Shown: positions 1 through 5,108, counted from the first letter of the stretch. The stretch: DNA of 5,108 bases from ECT2AJA-044 sp965658225 (GCA_965658225.1 CBFHRK010000109.1:1-5108); one strand, 5' to 3'. Program-made: numbers and translations. The notes: generated by a model not told the origin, from the sequence alone.

Positions 1-543
1 GACGAAGCCTACTACGAGTATGCCATTGATTTATCGGATGATTATCCGGACTCCACCCGGCTCGATTTCCCAAACTTAATCACGCTTCGCACTTTTAGTA
101 AAGCCTATGGCATTGCGGGAATTCGCATTGGATACGGCATTGGCCCAGAAGAATTGATAGAGCCTCTTATGAAGGTAAAATTGACTTTTGAGCCATCAAA
201 CCTGGCCCAAGCTGCTGGAATTGGTGCACTTAAAGATGCCGCTTTTCTTCAGAAATCTGTAGAACAAAATACTCAAGGAATTCACTATTTCTATCGCGAA
301 TTCGAGCGTTTGGGACTCTCTTTTTTTCCGTCGGCAGGGAACTTTGTCATGATTGATTTAGGAACTCCTGAACGGGTTCAAGAAATCTATTTAGCAATGA
401 TGAAAAAAGGTGTTTTCGTTCGACCACTGACGGCTTTTCGACTCCCTCATTGTTTGCGAATCACGGTCGGCCTCACAAATGAAAATGAGTTTTGTGTGAC
501 CGTTTTAGAACAAGTGCTGGAAGAAATTAAAGCCGCTGTTTAA
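1..543 (+). CDS. hisC: Histidinol-phosphate aminotransferase-like PLP enzyme, 3' part
   Basis: This is the C-terminal 180 residues of a fold-type I (class I/II) aminotransferase. The frame is open from base 1, so the start lies outside the window. The fragment begins at DEAYYEY, where the Asp contacts the pyridine nitrogen of PLP and a Tyr contacts the cofactor. TFSKAYGIAGIRIGYGIG follows at residues 31-48, with K34 as the predicted Schiff-base lysine and R42 as the phosphate-binding arginine. The small domain carries SAGNFVMID and the late LRITVG, whose Arg (about residue 153) should hold the substrate carboxylate. DEAYYEY plus SKAYG.AG.R.GYG is typical of HisC, which transfers an amino group between histidinol phosphate/imidazole-acetol phosphate and glutamate/2-oxoglutarate in histidine synthesis. 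HisC paralogues also serve aromatic amino acids, and no other his gene is visible, so the exact substrate is inferred. It converges on the neighbouring hydrolase with a 17-base overlap. Confidence 0.8.
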   Translation, partial: DEAYYEYAIDLSDDYPDSTRLDFPNLITLRTFSKAYGIAGIRIGYGIGPEELIEPLMKVKLTFEPSNLAQAAGIGALKDAAFLQKSVEQNTQGIHYFYREFERLGLSFFPSAGNFVMIDLGTPERVQEIYLAMMKKGVFVRPLTAFRLPHCLRITVGLTNENEFCVTVLEQVLEEIKAAV

Positions 544-1171
544 TAAACTCCTTCAATGCCGCTTCCGGGATATCGTGGTTTCCTTTGAATGAGAACTGAT
601 CAAATTCGATCCCTTTCTCAGCTAGGAACCCAAGCTCCTTTTGAAGGCGGTCGTCGGAAACAAACTCATCCGAATCGCCTACGGCAAGTGAAATCTGCAA
701 TTGGTTTAACCGTTCCGTATCGATTGGCCAGTTCAGGTCTTCGGGCATCATAGAAGCCCATAATATGAGCGAATCCCATGTTGCCTCCCCTTGAACCGCC
801 CATCGCGTGGCAGTGGCCCCACCTTGGGAAAAGCCGAATACCCTTTTCTTCTTGAAATTTCCGCCGTAGTCATTTTCAATGTGCTGATACAATTGATCTA
901 AATAAGCGACGTAATCCGCAATATCCGTTAGGCGGTCTTCTTTCGTCATCCAACTGGCACCGACACGACCGTAAAATCCTTTTTGATAGAAACGATGAAG
1001 CCCCTCCGGGGCGATGATAAAGTACTTTTCAGGATCCAGCCCTTGAAACTTTCGGATGAAAAAGGGAACCAATTGCCCGTAGCCGTGCAAGACAAACCAT
1101 AGCTCTTTGGCCGTATTCGGAGTACCCCACGTTTCGTAGCGTACCGTCTTTGAAATCTTAAAATGAGGCAT
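527..1171 (-). CDS. Alpha/beta hydrolase of the phospholipase/carboxylesterase type
   Basis: A 214-residue serine hydrolase, about the usual size for the carboxylesterase/YpfH-like family. Visible landmarks are an oxyanion-hole motif LHGYGQ (28-33), the nucleophile elbow GFSQGG (113-118, nucleophile S115), GDSDEFV (165-171, with D168 at the G..D..V position of the acid residue) and GNHDI (197-201, H199 as catalytic His). The triad is therefore complete. No signal peptide or membrane segment is seen, so it should be cytoplasmic. It is the last gene of an operon behind the decarboxylase and the lipoprotein: its ATG directly follows the lipoprotein stop (TAAATG), so translation is probably coupled, and I see no Shine-Dalgarno sequence. 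The substrate is unknown. The pathway does need an amide hydrolase (N-formylkynurenine formamidase), but nothing in the motifs shows that specificity. Confidence 0.87.
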   Translation of the reverse strand: MPHFKISKTVRYETWGTPNTAKELWFVLHGYGQLVPFFIRKFQGLDPEKYFIIAPEGLHRFYQKGFYGRVGASWMTKEDRLTDIADYVAYLDQLYQHIENDYGGNFKKKRVFGFSQGGATATRWAVQGEATWDSLILWASMMPEDLNWPIDTERLNQLQISLAVGDSDEFVSDDRLQKELGFLAEKGIEFDQFSFKGNHDIPEAALKEFIKQRL

Positions 1172-1633
1172 TTAGGAAGGGTCTTTTTGGCGTTTGAAGG
1201 CCCAATCGAATTGACCTTGAGAACCGCCAATCCATGCACGAATACTATCATCCGCAGCAAATTCATACCCGATTTCCGACGGATAATCGTGTTCGGGATT
1301 TCTGAAAATAAAAATGCCGAGTGTATCGTGTTCCAAGCGGAATGCTACTTCACCATCTTCGCCTCCCGTGTTGGCCGTGAGGTAAATCCCGCCGGAGGCG
1401 GAAAATATACGCATGTCCTCACTGAGTAAAGTATCGCCTTGCTCAACCGAACTACCGCGACCTTTCCATTCGGATCCAGTCCACGTCCATGATTCATAAA
1501 ATCGAGTATCGGTTCCTTGTTCGCTCACCCAATGTCCTTCCAAGAAGTGAAATTTAGCTTTTAAAGGGTGCTCATTCGAACATCCTAAAAGAAAAAAAAG
1601 AGCAACAATACAGGGGATTAAGCACTTTTTCAT
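1172..1633 (-). CDS. Small DUF6265-like lipoprotein
   Basis: A 153-residue protein with a lipoprotein signal peptide. The N-terminus has two Lys, a hydrophobic stretch at about residues 5-16, and a lipobox LLGC ending at C18, the predicted lipidated cysteine. The mature part has the pattern of the DUF6265 family as I remember it: LEGHWVSE near the start, ESWTW..SEWKGRGSS in the middle, then FIFRNPEHDYPSEIGY and SIRAWIGG. This suggests a small beta-sheet, calycin-like domain. I chose the start at 1633 because an upstream in-frame start would put ten polar residues before the signal peptide, and because the 1633 ATG overlaps the stop of the decarboxylase gene as ATGA. It is the middle gene of the operon. 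It should be membrane-anchored in the periplasm or at the outer membrane. Its function is unknown, and no catalytic residue stands out. Confidence 0.82.
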   Translation of the reverse strand: MKKCLIPCIVALFFLLGCSNEHPLKAKFHFLEGHWVSEQGTDTRFYESWTWTGSEWKGRGSSVEQGDTLLSEDMRIFSASGGIYLTANTGGEDGEVAFRLEHDTLGIFIFRNPEHDYPSEIGYEFAADDSIRAWIGGSQGQFDWAFKRQKDPS

Positions 1634-2652
1634 AAGAAGTCCACCATTTTCAAATCGAGCCATTCAAGGGTCGAATTGCAAAAAATATCATTCACAACGG
1701 CTTGGCTGAACTTGCCGTCCTCAATGAATTTTCCAATTTCTAAATCACCCAAGGGGAAAGGGTAGTCGGATCCTAAGGTAACGCGCTTCGAGCCTACAGA
1801 ATCAAGAACGAAATGAAGCATTTTTTCGTCGTGCGTAATACAGTCGACCCAAAACTTACCTAGGTAATCGCTCGGAGGAACGTTGTTGTCGATCGCTACT
1901 AAATCGGGCCGGCAGTTGAACCCGTGCTCCACGCGACCAATGGTCGGAAGAAAAGATCCGCCCGCATGGGCGAAATTCACGCGTAACTTTGGGTACTTTT
2001 CAAAAATACCACCGAAAATCATGGAACAAATGGCTCGAGAAGTTTCCGCCGGCATCCCAACGAGCCAAGGCAACCAATACTTCCGCATGGAATCAAAGCC
2101 CATCATTTCCCATGGGTGCACCAAAATCGCCATCCCTAATTCTTCGGCCGCCTCGTAAATCGGATGAAATTGCTCCTCATCTAAATTGAGGTCGTTTATG
2201 TTCGACCCTATTTGAACGCCCACGAGCCCTATTTCTTTGCAGCGCTTTAACTCTTGAATGGCCAGTTCCGTATCCTGCATTGGAATTGTTCCCAGTCCAA
2301 TGTAATTCTTCGGAAATCGAGCTACCAAATCGGCTAGGTCGTCATTTAAAAATTGAGATAGTTCGAGGCAATGCGCTGGTTTCGCCCAATAACTAAACAT
2401 CACGGGAATCGTACAAACCACCTGTACTTTGGTACCGTAGCTAGCATATTCTTCGATCCGCAATTCCGGATCCCAGCAATTCGGTTTTATTTCGCGAAAA
2501 AACTCACCGCCCTTCATCATGCGCGCCGTACCCAACTCGGTATGATCGAGCTTGATGAATAGTCCATAGCCAAATTTGGCGTTATAATCGGGTATATGCT
2601 TCGGAATGATATGCGTATGCATATCTATCTTGAGACGCTTGGGCTGTGTCAA
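1630..2652 (-). CDS. nbaD: 2-amino-3-carboxymuconate-6-semialdehyde decarboxylase (ACMSD)
   Basis: A 340-residue amidohydrolase-superfamily decarboxylase that removes CO2 from aminocarboxymuconate semialdehyde to give 2-aminomuconate semialdehyde. This diverts the kynurenine pathway from quinolinate/NAD towards energy metabolism. The expected metal ligands are present: H12 and H14 (DMHTH), H179 (VHPWE) and D296 (GSDYPFP). So are catalytic H229 (FAHAGG) and substrate arginines R53 (FFREI) and R240 (GRVEHGF). These lie one to three residues from the numbering of the Pseudomonas enzyme (His9/11/177, His228, Asp294, Arg51, Arg239). Length is normal. The start is TTG at 2652, giving MTQPKRLKIDMHTH; the next ATG, at 2622, would leave only one residue before the metal-binding HTH, so TTG is preferred. 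It is the first gene of a three-gene operon and overlaps the lipoprotein gene by 4 bases. Its substrate is made by the dioxygenase at 3602-4129. Confidence 0.95.
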   Translation of the reverse strand: MTQPKRLKIDMHTHIIPKHIPDYNAKFGYGLFIKLDHTELGTARMMKGGEFFREIKPNCWDPELRIEEYASYGTKVQVVCTIPVMFSYWAKPAHCLELSQFLNDDLADLVARFPKNYIGLGTIPMQDTELAIQELKRCKEIGLVGVQIGSNINDLNLDEEQFHPIYEAAEELGMAILVHPWEMMGFDSMRKYWLPWLVGMPAETSRAICSMIFGGIFEKYPKLRVNFAHAGGSFLPTIGRVEHGFNCRPDLVAIDNNVPPSDYLGKFWVDCITHDEKMLHFVLDSVGSKRVTLGSDYPFPLGDLEIGKFIEDGKFSQAVVNDIFCNSTLEWLDLKMVDFL

Positions 2653-2780
2653 GGCGATTAGGTTTTGGTTCGTAAAATGAATGCGTTCGGCTAAAGTAAG
2701 AAGATTTCACGGAGCTTAATTACGACCTTCGGTCGGATAGCTTATTTTTACGCCTAACGCCTTTTCCTAAATCAATTGAT
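2653..2780. other. Divergent intergenic region between ACMSD and methyltransferase
   Basis: These 128 bases separate the starts of two divergent genes, so promoters for both should lie here. I find no perfect TAnnTTTG element on either strand. The nearest are TATTTTTA on the plus strand (2743-2750) and TACTTTAG on the minus strand (2691-2698), each one base off, and neither has a good TTTG partner upstream. The region also holds a 5-bp hairpin (2723-2735) and a short direct repeat ACGCCT (2750-2755 and 2757-2762). Confidence 0.5.
2723..2735. repeat. Small inverted repeat CGACC-TTC-GGTCG
   Basis: Perfect 5-bp arms around a 3-base loop, between two divergent genes. A T-rich stretch follows on the plus strand at 2742-2749, but seven bases separate it from the stem, and no gene end lies upstream, so a terminator is unlikely. 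It could be an operator half or a 5' leader hairpin. The structure is seen directly; the function is unknown. Confidence 0.35.
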
Positions 2781-2914
2781 ATGAAACGGATCCAGTTATT
2801 CGAATTTGAAGACTTCCACTGGTTCCCGCGATCGTGGCGCACCAGTATGACCCATTTGATCGTGGTTCTTCAAAAAATGATGGGCGTACCACAAGTTCTG
2901 GCCACCCTACTGAA
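2781..2914 (+). CDS. Class I SAM-dependent methyltransferase, 5' fragment ending in the gap
   Basis: The first 44 codons read MKRIQLFEFEDFHWFP and continue through a Trp/Arg-rich turn to a helix MTHLIVVLQKMMG. I recognise this opening from a group of uncharacterised bacterial class I methyltransferases: a conserved E-F-E-D...WFP start followed by a helix before the SAM-binding Gly-rich loop. The SAM-binding region itself is not visible, because the assembly gap begins at 2915. Such proteins are usually about 250 residues or more. If the 99-base gap length is real, the gene cannot fit before the ORF6N gene and would be truncated; if the gap length is only nominal, the gene may be intact. Substrate unknown. 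It is divergent from the ACMSD operon. Confidence 0.7.
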
Positions 2915-3013
2915 NNNNNNNNNNNNNNNNNNNNNNNNNNNNNNNNNNNNNNNNNNNNNNNNNNNNNNNNNNNNNNNNNNNNNNNNNNNNNNNNNNNNNN
3001 NNNNNNNNNNNNN
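2915..3013. other. Assembly gap (99 N)
   Basis: An uninterrupted run of 99 undetermined bases. It may be a scaffold join whose true length is unknown. Open frames that run through it have no meaning. The 55 bases after it (3014-3068) up to the ORF6N start hold no recognisable gene remnant. Confidence 0.98.
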
Positions 3014-3068
3014 CGAATAAATTGGCCCTGAGCTTGCCGGTGGCCCCGAGATGCCCCTAATTTGCCTA

Positions 3069-3584
3069 ATGTCAAAAGAAAACATTCGGCCAGAAGAGCT
3101 TATTCTAAGCAAGATTTATATCGTTCGAGACCAACGCGTGATGCTCGATCGAGATCTCGCTGAGCTTTATGATGTAAAAGCGATTCGTCTCCGCGAGCAG
3201 GTCAAAAGAAATATGGAGCGGTTTCCGAACAACTTCATGTTTCAACTAACGGAAGAAGAAACCGATACAATGGTATCGCATTTTGCGATACCATCTAAAA
3301 AACACCTCGGAGGAAGCTTGCCTTATGTCTTCACAGAGCACGGTGTGCTTCAATTAGCTAATGTATTGCGGAGTGGTAGAGCGCTTCAAATGAGTATTGC
3401 AATCATTGAAGTGTTCGTTAGAATGCGCGAGTTGCTGCTAACGCATAAAAGCCTTTTGATCGAAATAGAAGCTATTCGAAAAAAAGTAAGTGGACAAGAC
3501 GATAAAATAGAACAGATCTTCGCTTACCTCAGGCAATTTGTAGAGCAAAAGACCACTGCACGCAATCCGATCGGATTCAAATAA
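3069..3584 (+). CDS. ORF6N-domain DNA-binding protein
   Basis: A 171-residue protein. Residues about 10-95 match the ORF6N domain (KilA-N-related, from phage and Bacteroidota genomes): KIYIVRDQRVMLDRDLAELY, then LREQVKRN.ERFP.NFMFQLTEEE, then GGSLPYVFTEHGV (the last element is usually EQGV). Residues about 125-160 are charged and heptad-like, suggesting a coiled coil for oligomerisation. The length is typical of the stand-alone proteins and the C-terminus is intact. I start at 3069 (MSKENIRPEEL) because family members begin about this distance before the SKIY motif; an in-frame ATG at 3051 adds only six residues. The family is presumed to bind DNA, but its role in Bacteroidota is not settled. 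It sits between pathway genes as an apparent insertion and carries a perfect 11-bp hairpin in its coding sequence. Confidence 0.9.
   Translation: MSKENIRPEELILSKIYIVRDQRVMLDRDLAELYDVKAIRLREQVKRNMERFPNNFMFQLTEEETDTMVSHFAIPSKKHLGGSLPYVFTEHGVLQLANVLRSGRALQMSIAIIEVFVRMRELLLTHKSLLIEIEAIRKKVSGQDDKIEQIFAYLRQFVEQKTTARNPIGFK
3270..3294. repeat. Perfect 11-bp hairpin inside the ORF6N gene
   Basis: The arms ATGGTATCGCA (3270-3280) and TGCGATACCAT (3284-3294) are exact reverse complements around a TTT loop. It starts on a codon boundary and encodes residues 68-75, MVSHFAIP, plus the first base of the next Ser codon. The reverse complement of the same 25 bases in the same frame reads MVSQNAIP. Confidence 0.9.
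3564..3577. repeat. 14-bp perfect palindrome AATCCGATCGGATT
   Basis: A self-complementary sequence with no spacer, in the last codons of the ORF6N gene (encoding part of RNPIGF). It could form a dimer-binding site or a short hairpin, but no T-run follows directly, so it is not a canonical terminator. Only 17 bases separate the ORF6N stop from the convergent dioxygenase stop. Confidence 0.5.
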
Positions 3585-3601
3585 AGCAATACCTCAGCCT
3601 T

Positions 3602-4129
3602 TTATACAAATCGTTCGTCCGCTTCCATTACCTCTCCAGTTTTAGGACAGGTACGCAACTTTTCATCTGCATAAAAGCGCTTGAAAACGGGCAAAAAGTC
3701 TTTTTCAATATTGGTCAAATGAAAGTACTCTTCGTACAATTTTTCATTTGCCGTTTCACTAAACCACATAAGCCCGTCTTGATGATGCGGTTCTCTTTTA
3801 CGCTCAATAACCAATCCTACCGTTCCTTCTCCACGAACAGGCGAATGAGGAACCTTACCGGGAAGCAAGAACATTTCCCCTTCTTTAATTTCAACGGCTC
3901 TACGCTTTCCATCCTCCTGAATGTACACCGTAATATTCCCCTCCAATTGGAAAAAAAGCTCCTCCGTTTCGTTGTAGTGATAATCCTTTCGCGCATTGGG
4001 TCCACCTACAATCATAACGATGTAATCGCCCGACTCAACATAGAGGTTTTTGTTTCCCACGGGTGGCTTTAATAAATCGCGGTTGTCTTCGATCCACTTA
4101 AAAAGGTTGAAAGGAGCTTTAATAGCCAT
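3602..4129 (-). CDS. nbaC: 3-hydroxyanthranilate 3,4-dioxygenase
   Basis: A 175-residue cupin dioxygenase that opens the ring of 3-hydroxyanthranilate with O2 to give 2-amino-3-carboxymuconate semialdehyde, the substrate of ACMSD. The residues match the Cupriavidus enzyme almost number for number: iron ligands H51, E57 and H95, and substrate contacts R47, R99 and E109. The N-terminal FNLFKWIEDNRDLLKPPVGN and the end TGEVMEADERFV are also characteristic. Unlike that enzyme, the C-terminal rubredoxin-like iron site is mostly gone: the first CxxC region reads WFSETANEK and the second reads TCPKTG, so only C161 remains. The start at 4129 gives the normal family length; an upstream in-frame TTG at 4165 would add twelve unrelated residues. 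No Shine-Dalgarno sequence is seen. It is divergent from the SDR gene and convergent with the ORF6N gene. Confidence 0.95.
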   Translation of the reverse strand: MAIKAPFNLFKWIEDNRDLLKPPVGNKNLYVESGDYIVMIVGGPNARKDYHYNETEELFFQLEGNITVYIQEDGKRRAVEIKEGEMFLLPGKVPHSPVRGEGTVGLVIERKREPHHQDGLMWFSETANEKLYEEYFHLTNIEKDFLPVFKRFYADEKLRTCPKTGEVMEADERFV

Positions 4130-4142
4130 GGAAGCCTGATTT

Positions 4143-4158
4143 TTCGTTGTCAAACGAA
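4143..4158. promoter_or_regulatory. Inverted repeat TTCGTT-gtca-AACGAA, candidate operator
   Basis: Perfect 6-bp arms with a 4-base spacer, inside the 54-base region between two divergent genes of the same pathway. It overlaps the proposed -33 element of the rightward promoter. This position suits a regulator that controls both directions. The repeat is seen directly; the operator role is inferred. Confidence 0.4.
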
Positions 4159-4179
4159 GGTACAAAAACGGTAGTTTTG
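4147..4179 (+). promoter_or_regulatory. Bacteroidota-type promoter for the SDR-aldehyde dehydrogenase operon
   Basis: TAGTTTTG at 4172-4179 matches the Bacteroidota -7 consensus TAnnTTTG exactly. A TTG at 4147-4149, 22 bases upstream, can serve as the -33 element. The ATG of the SDR gene begins only four bases after the -7 box, so transcription should start at or next to the start codon, giving a leaderless or nearly leaderless mRNA. A second small inverted repeat, AAAAC-ggta-GTTTT (4165-4178), covers the -7 box. Confidence 0.55.
4165..4178. repeat. Inverted repeat AAAAC-ggta-GTTTT over the -7 box
   Basis: Perfect 5-bp arms with a 4-base spacer; allowing one bulged A extends the pairing by two bases. 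It lies six bases after the TTCGTT/AACGAA repeat and overlaps the -7 element. The arms are A/T-rich, so chance is a real alternative. Confidence 0.3.
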
Positions 4180-4183
4180 TTTT

Positions 4184-4972
4184 ATGGATTTAAATTTATC
4201 GGGGAAAAATGCGCTCGTTTGCGGCGCGTCCCAAGGAATAGGAAAAGCCGCTGCCCTCGAATTGGCAGCGCTAGGAGCTCAAGTAACCGTTGTTGCCCGA
4301 AACGCAGAAAAGCTTCAAAAAGTAGTTTCAGAACTCAATGCGGTAAACGGATTGGGCAATCAATTTTTCAGCGCTGATTTCAGCAAACCCGAAGAGCTTA
4401 AGAAAAGGCTTCAAGAGCATATCGAAGCAGGAAATGAATACCATATTTTGGTAAACAATACGGGTGGTCCTCCTGCAGGTCCGGCACATTTAGCCGATTT
4501 GACGGAATTTCAAGCGGCCTTCACGGCTCATTTAATGTGCAACCATATTTTGGCGCAAGCCCTTATTCCCTCCATGCGAAATTCGGACTACGGCCGGATA
4601 ATCAACGTTATTTCAACCTCGGTGAAACAACCGCTTCCCAATCTAGGAGTTAGCAACACCATTCGCGGAGCGGTCGCCAATTGGGCCAAAACAATGGCCA
4701 ACGAATTAGGCGTTGATAACATCACGGTCAACAATGTGCTCCCCGGGGCTACGGAAACGGACCGACTCACAGGAATCATTGCTGGGAAAGCGTCAAAGCT
4801 CAATATCTCGTTAGAAGAGGCCGCCGCCAGCATGTCCAATGCGGTGCCGATGAAACGCTTTGCGAAACCCGAAGAGGTGGCCAATGCCATTGCGTTTTTG
4901 GCTTCACCAGCCGCCTCGTACATCAATGGAATTAATGTGCCCGTGGATGGTGGGCGCACGTCAAGCTTATAA
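4184..4972 (+). CDS. Atypical SDR-family oxidoreductase without YxxxK
   Basis: A 262-residue classical-length short-chain dehydrogenase/reductase with a Rossmann fold. The cofactor motif GASQGIG is at 14-20, and VVARN at 36-40 has an Arg after beta-2, which favours NADP(H). NNTGG at 91-95 replaces the usual NNAG, and the C-terminal VDGGRTSSL is typical. A Ser is present in the active-site strand (S144 in ISTS), but the catalytic YxxxK is replaced: the aligned segment reads LGVSNTIRGAV, giving S157 and R161. NNTGGP with SNT(L/I)R marks a recurring SDR subgroup, so this looks like subfamily character and not decay. It is first in an operon with the aldehyde dehydrogenase, with 9 bases between them. 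Its reaction is unknown; reduction of a 2-aminomuconate-derived intermediate or a non-catalytic role are both guesses from context. Confidence 0.88.
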   Translation: MDLNLSGKNALVCGASQGIGKAAALELAALGAQVTVVARNAEKLQKVVSELNAVNGLGNQFFSADFSKPEELKKRLQEHIEAGNEYHILVNNTGGPPAGPAHLADLTEFQAAFTAHLMCNHILAQALIPSMRNSDYGRIINVISTSVKQPLPNLGVSNTIRGAVANWAKTMANELGVDNITVNNVLPGATETDRLTGIIAGKASKLNISLEEAAASMSNAVPMKRFAKPEEVANAIAFLASPAASYINGINVPVDGGRTSSL

Positions 4973-4981
4973 AATACCGCC

Positions 4982-5108
4982 ATGGAAAAATTGCAGAATT
5001 ACATCAACGGAGCACTTGTCGCGCCGATAGGCGCAACCTACCTCGACAATTACGATCCAAGTCGTGGAGAAGTGTATTCACTGATTCCGGACTCCGATGA
5101 GCGCGATG
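4982..5108 (+). CDS. nbaE: Aldehyde dehydrogenase, probably 2-aminomuconate semialdehyde dehydrogenase, 5' part
   Basis: The first 42 codons (MEKLQNYINGALV, then YLDNYDPSRGEVYSLIPDSDERD) form the N-terminal strand region of the ALDH superfamily: a (Y/F)I.G pattern followed by N.(D/N)P..G.V. The catalytic Cys and Glu lie beyond the window. Alone this shows only an NAD(P)-dependent aldehyde dehydrogenase. The neighbouring dioxygenase and decarboxylase make 2-aminomuconate semialdehyde the likely substrate, oxidised to 2-aminomuconate. It starts 9 bases after the SDR stop, without a clear Shine-Dalgarno sequence, and is probably co-transcribed from the promoter before the SDR gene. Confidence 0.85.
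   Translation, partial: MEKLQNYINGALVAPIGATYLDNYDPSRGEVYSLIPDSDERD

Noticed and set aside
1634..1663. Ten-residue N-terminal extension of the lipoprotein gene
   Set aside because: It would place polar residues before a textbook signal peptide and deepen the overlap with the ACMSD gene; the ATGA start fits better.
1883..2189. Plus-strand open frames inside the ACMSD gene
   Set aside because: They lie opposite a well-conserved enzyme, have no recognisable domain, and are explained as antisense shadows.
2691..2698. Minus-strand TACTTTAG as the -7 box of the ACMSD operon
   Set aside because: One mismatch to TAnnTTTG and no TTTG at a suitable distance upstream, so not supported as a promoter call.
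2767..3112. Open frames running through the N gap on both strands
   Set aside because: They are open only because N cannot encode a stop; only the methyltransferase start at 2781 has recognisable sequence.
3585..3601. Possible bidirectional terminator between the convergent ORF6N and dioxygenase genes
   Set aside because: Only a weak AAAGC/GCCTTT pairing with a bulge and a long loop can be formed; no strong stem with a T-run.
4130..4165. Upstream TTG start for the dioxygenase
   Set aside because: The extra residues are unlike the family, and they would run into the divergent promoter; the ATG at 4129 gives the normal length and residue numbering.

Overview
The window looks like a Bacteroidota chromosome fragment, most likely a Flavobacteriia-like marine lineage. 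The reasons are a tryptophan/kynurenine catabolic gene set of the type common in that group, an absence of clear Shine-Dalgarno sequences before the starts, a perfect TAnnTTTG promoter element, and an ORF6N-domain gene. It is ordinary, densely coded DNA apart from one 99-base run of N (2915-3013), which is an assembly gap.

Layout: (1) 1-543 (+) is the 3' half of a HisC-type aminotransferase. (2) 527-2652 (-) is a tight three-gene operon read from right to left: aminocarboxymuconate-semialdehyde decarboxylase (ACMSD), then a small lipoprotein (4-base ATGA overlap), then a serine alpha/beta hydrolase (TAAATG junction). The hydrolase converges on and overlaps the aminotransferase by 17 bases. 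(3) 2653-2780 is an intergenic region with a small hairpin. (4) 2781-2914 (+) is the first 44 codons of a class I methyltransferase, lost in the gap. (5) 3069-3584 (+) is an ORF6N-domain gene containing a striking perfect hairpin. (6) 3602-4129 (-) is 3-hydroxyanthranilate 3,4-dioxygenase. (7) 4130-4183 is a compact divergent promoter region. (8) 4184-4972 (+) is a short-chain dehydrogenase/reductase lacking the usual YxxxK, followed after 9 bases by (9) the start of an aldehyde dehydrogenase (4982-end), probably 2-aminomuconate semialdehyde dehydrogenase.

The genes make biochemical sense together. The dioxygenase opens the ring of 3-hydroxyanthranilate to 2-amino-3-carboxymuconate semialdehyde, ACMSD decarboxylates it, and the aldehyde dehydrogenase oxidises the product to 2-aminomuconate. 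The SDR, the lipoprotein and the hydrolase are passengers of unknown role. The methyltransferase start, the gap and the ORF6N gene lie between the two minus-strand pathway genes.

I see no clearly new system. The best leads are the ORF6N hairpin, whose inversion would swap the encoded peptide, the atypical SDR, the probably leaderless divergent promoter with two inverted repeats, and the loss of the rubredoxin-like cysteines in the dioxygenase.
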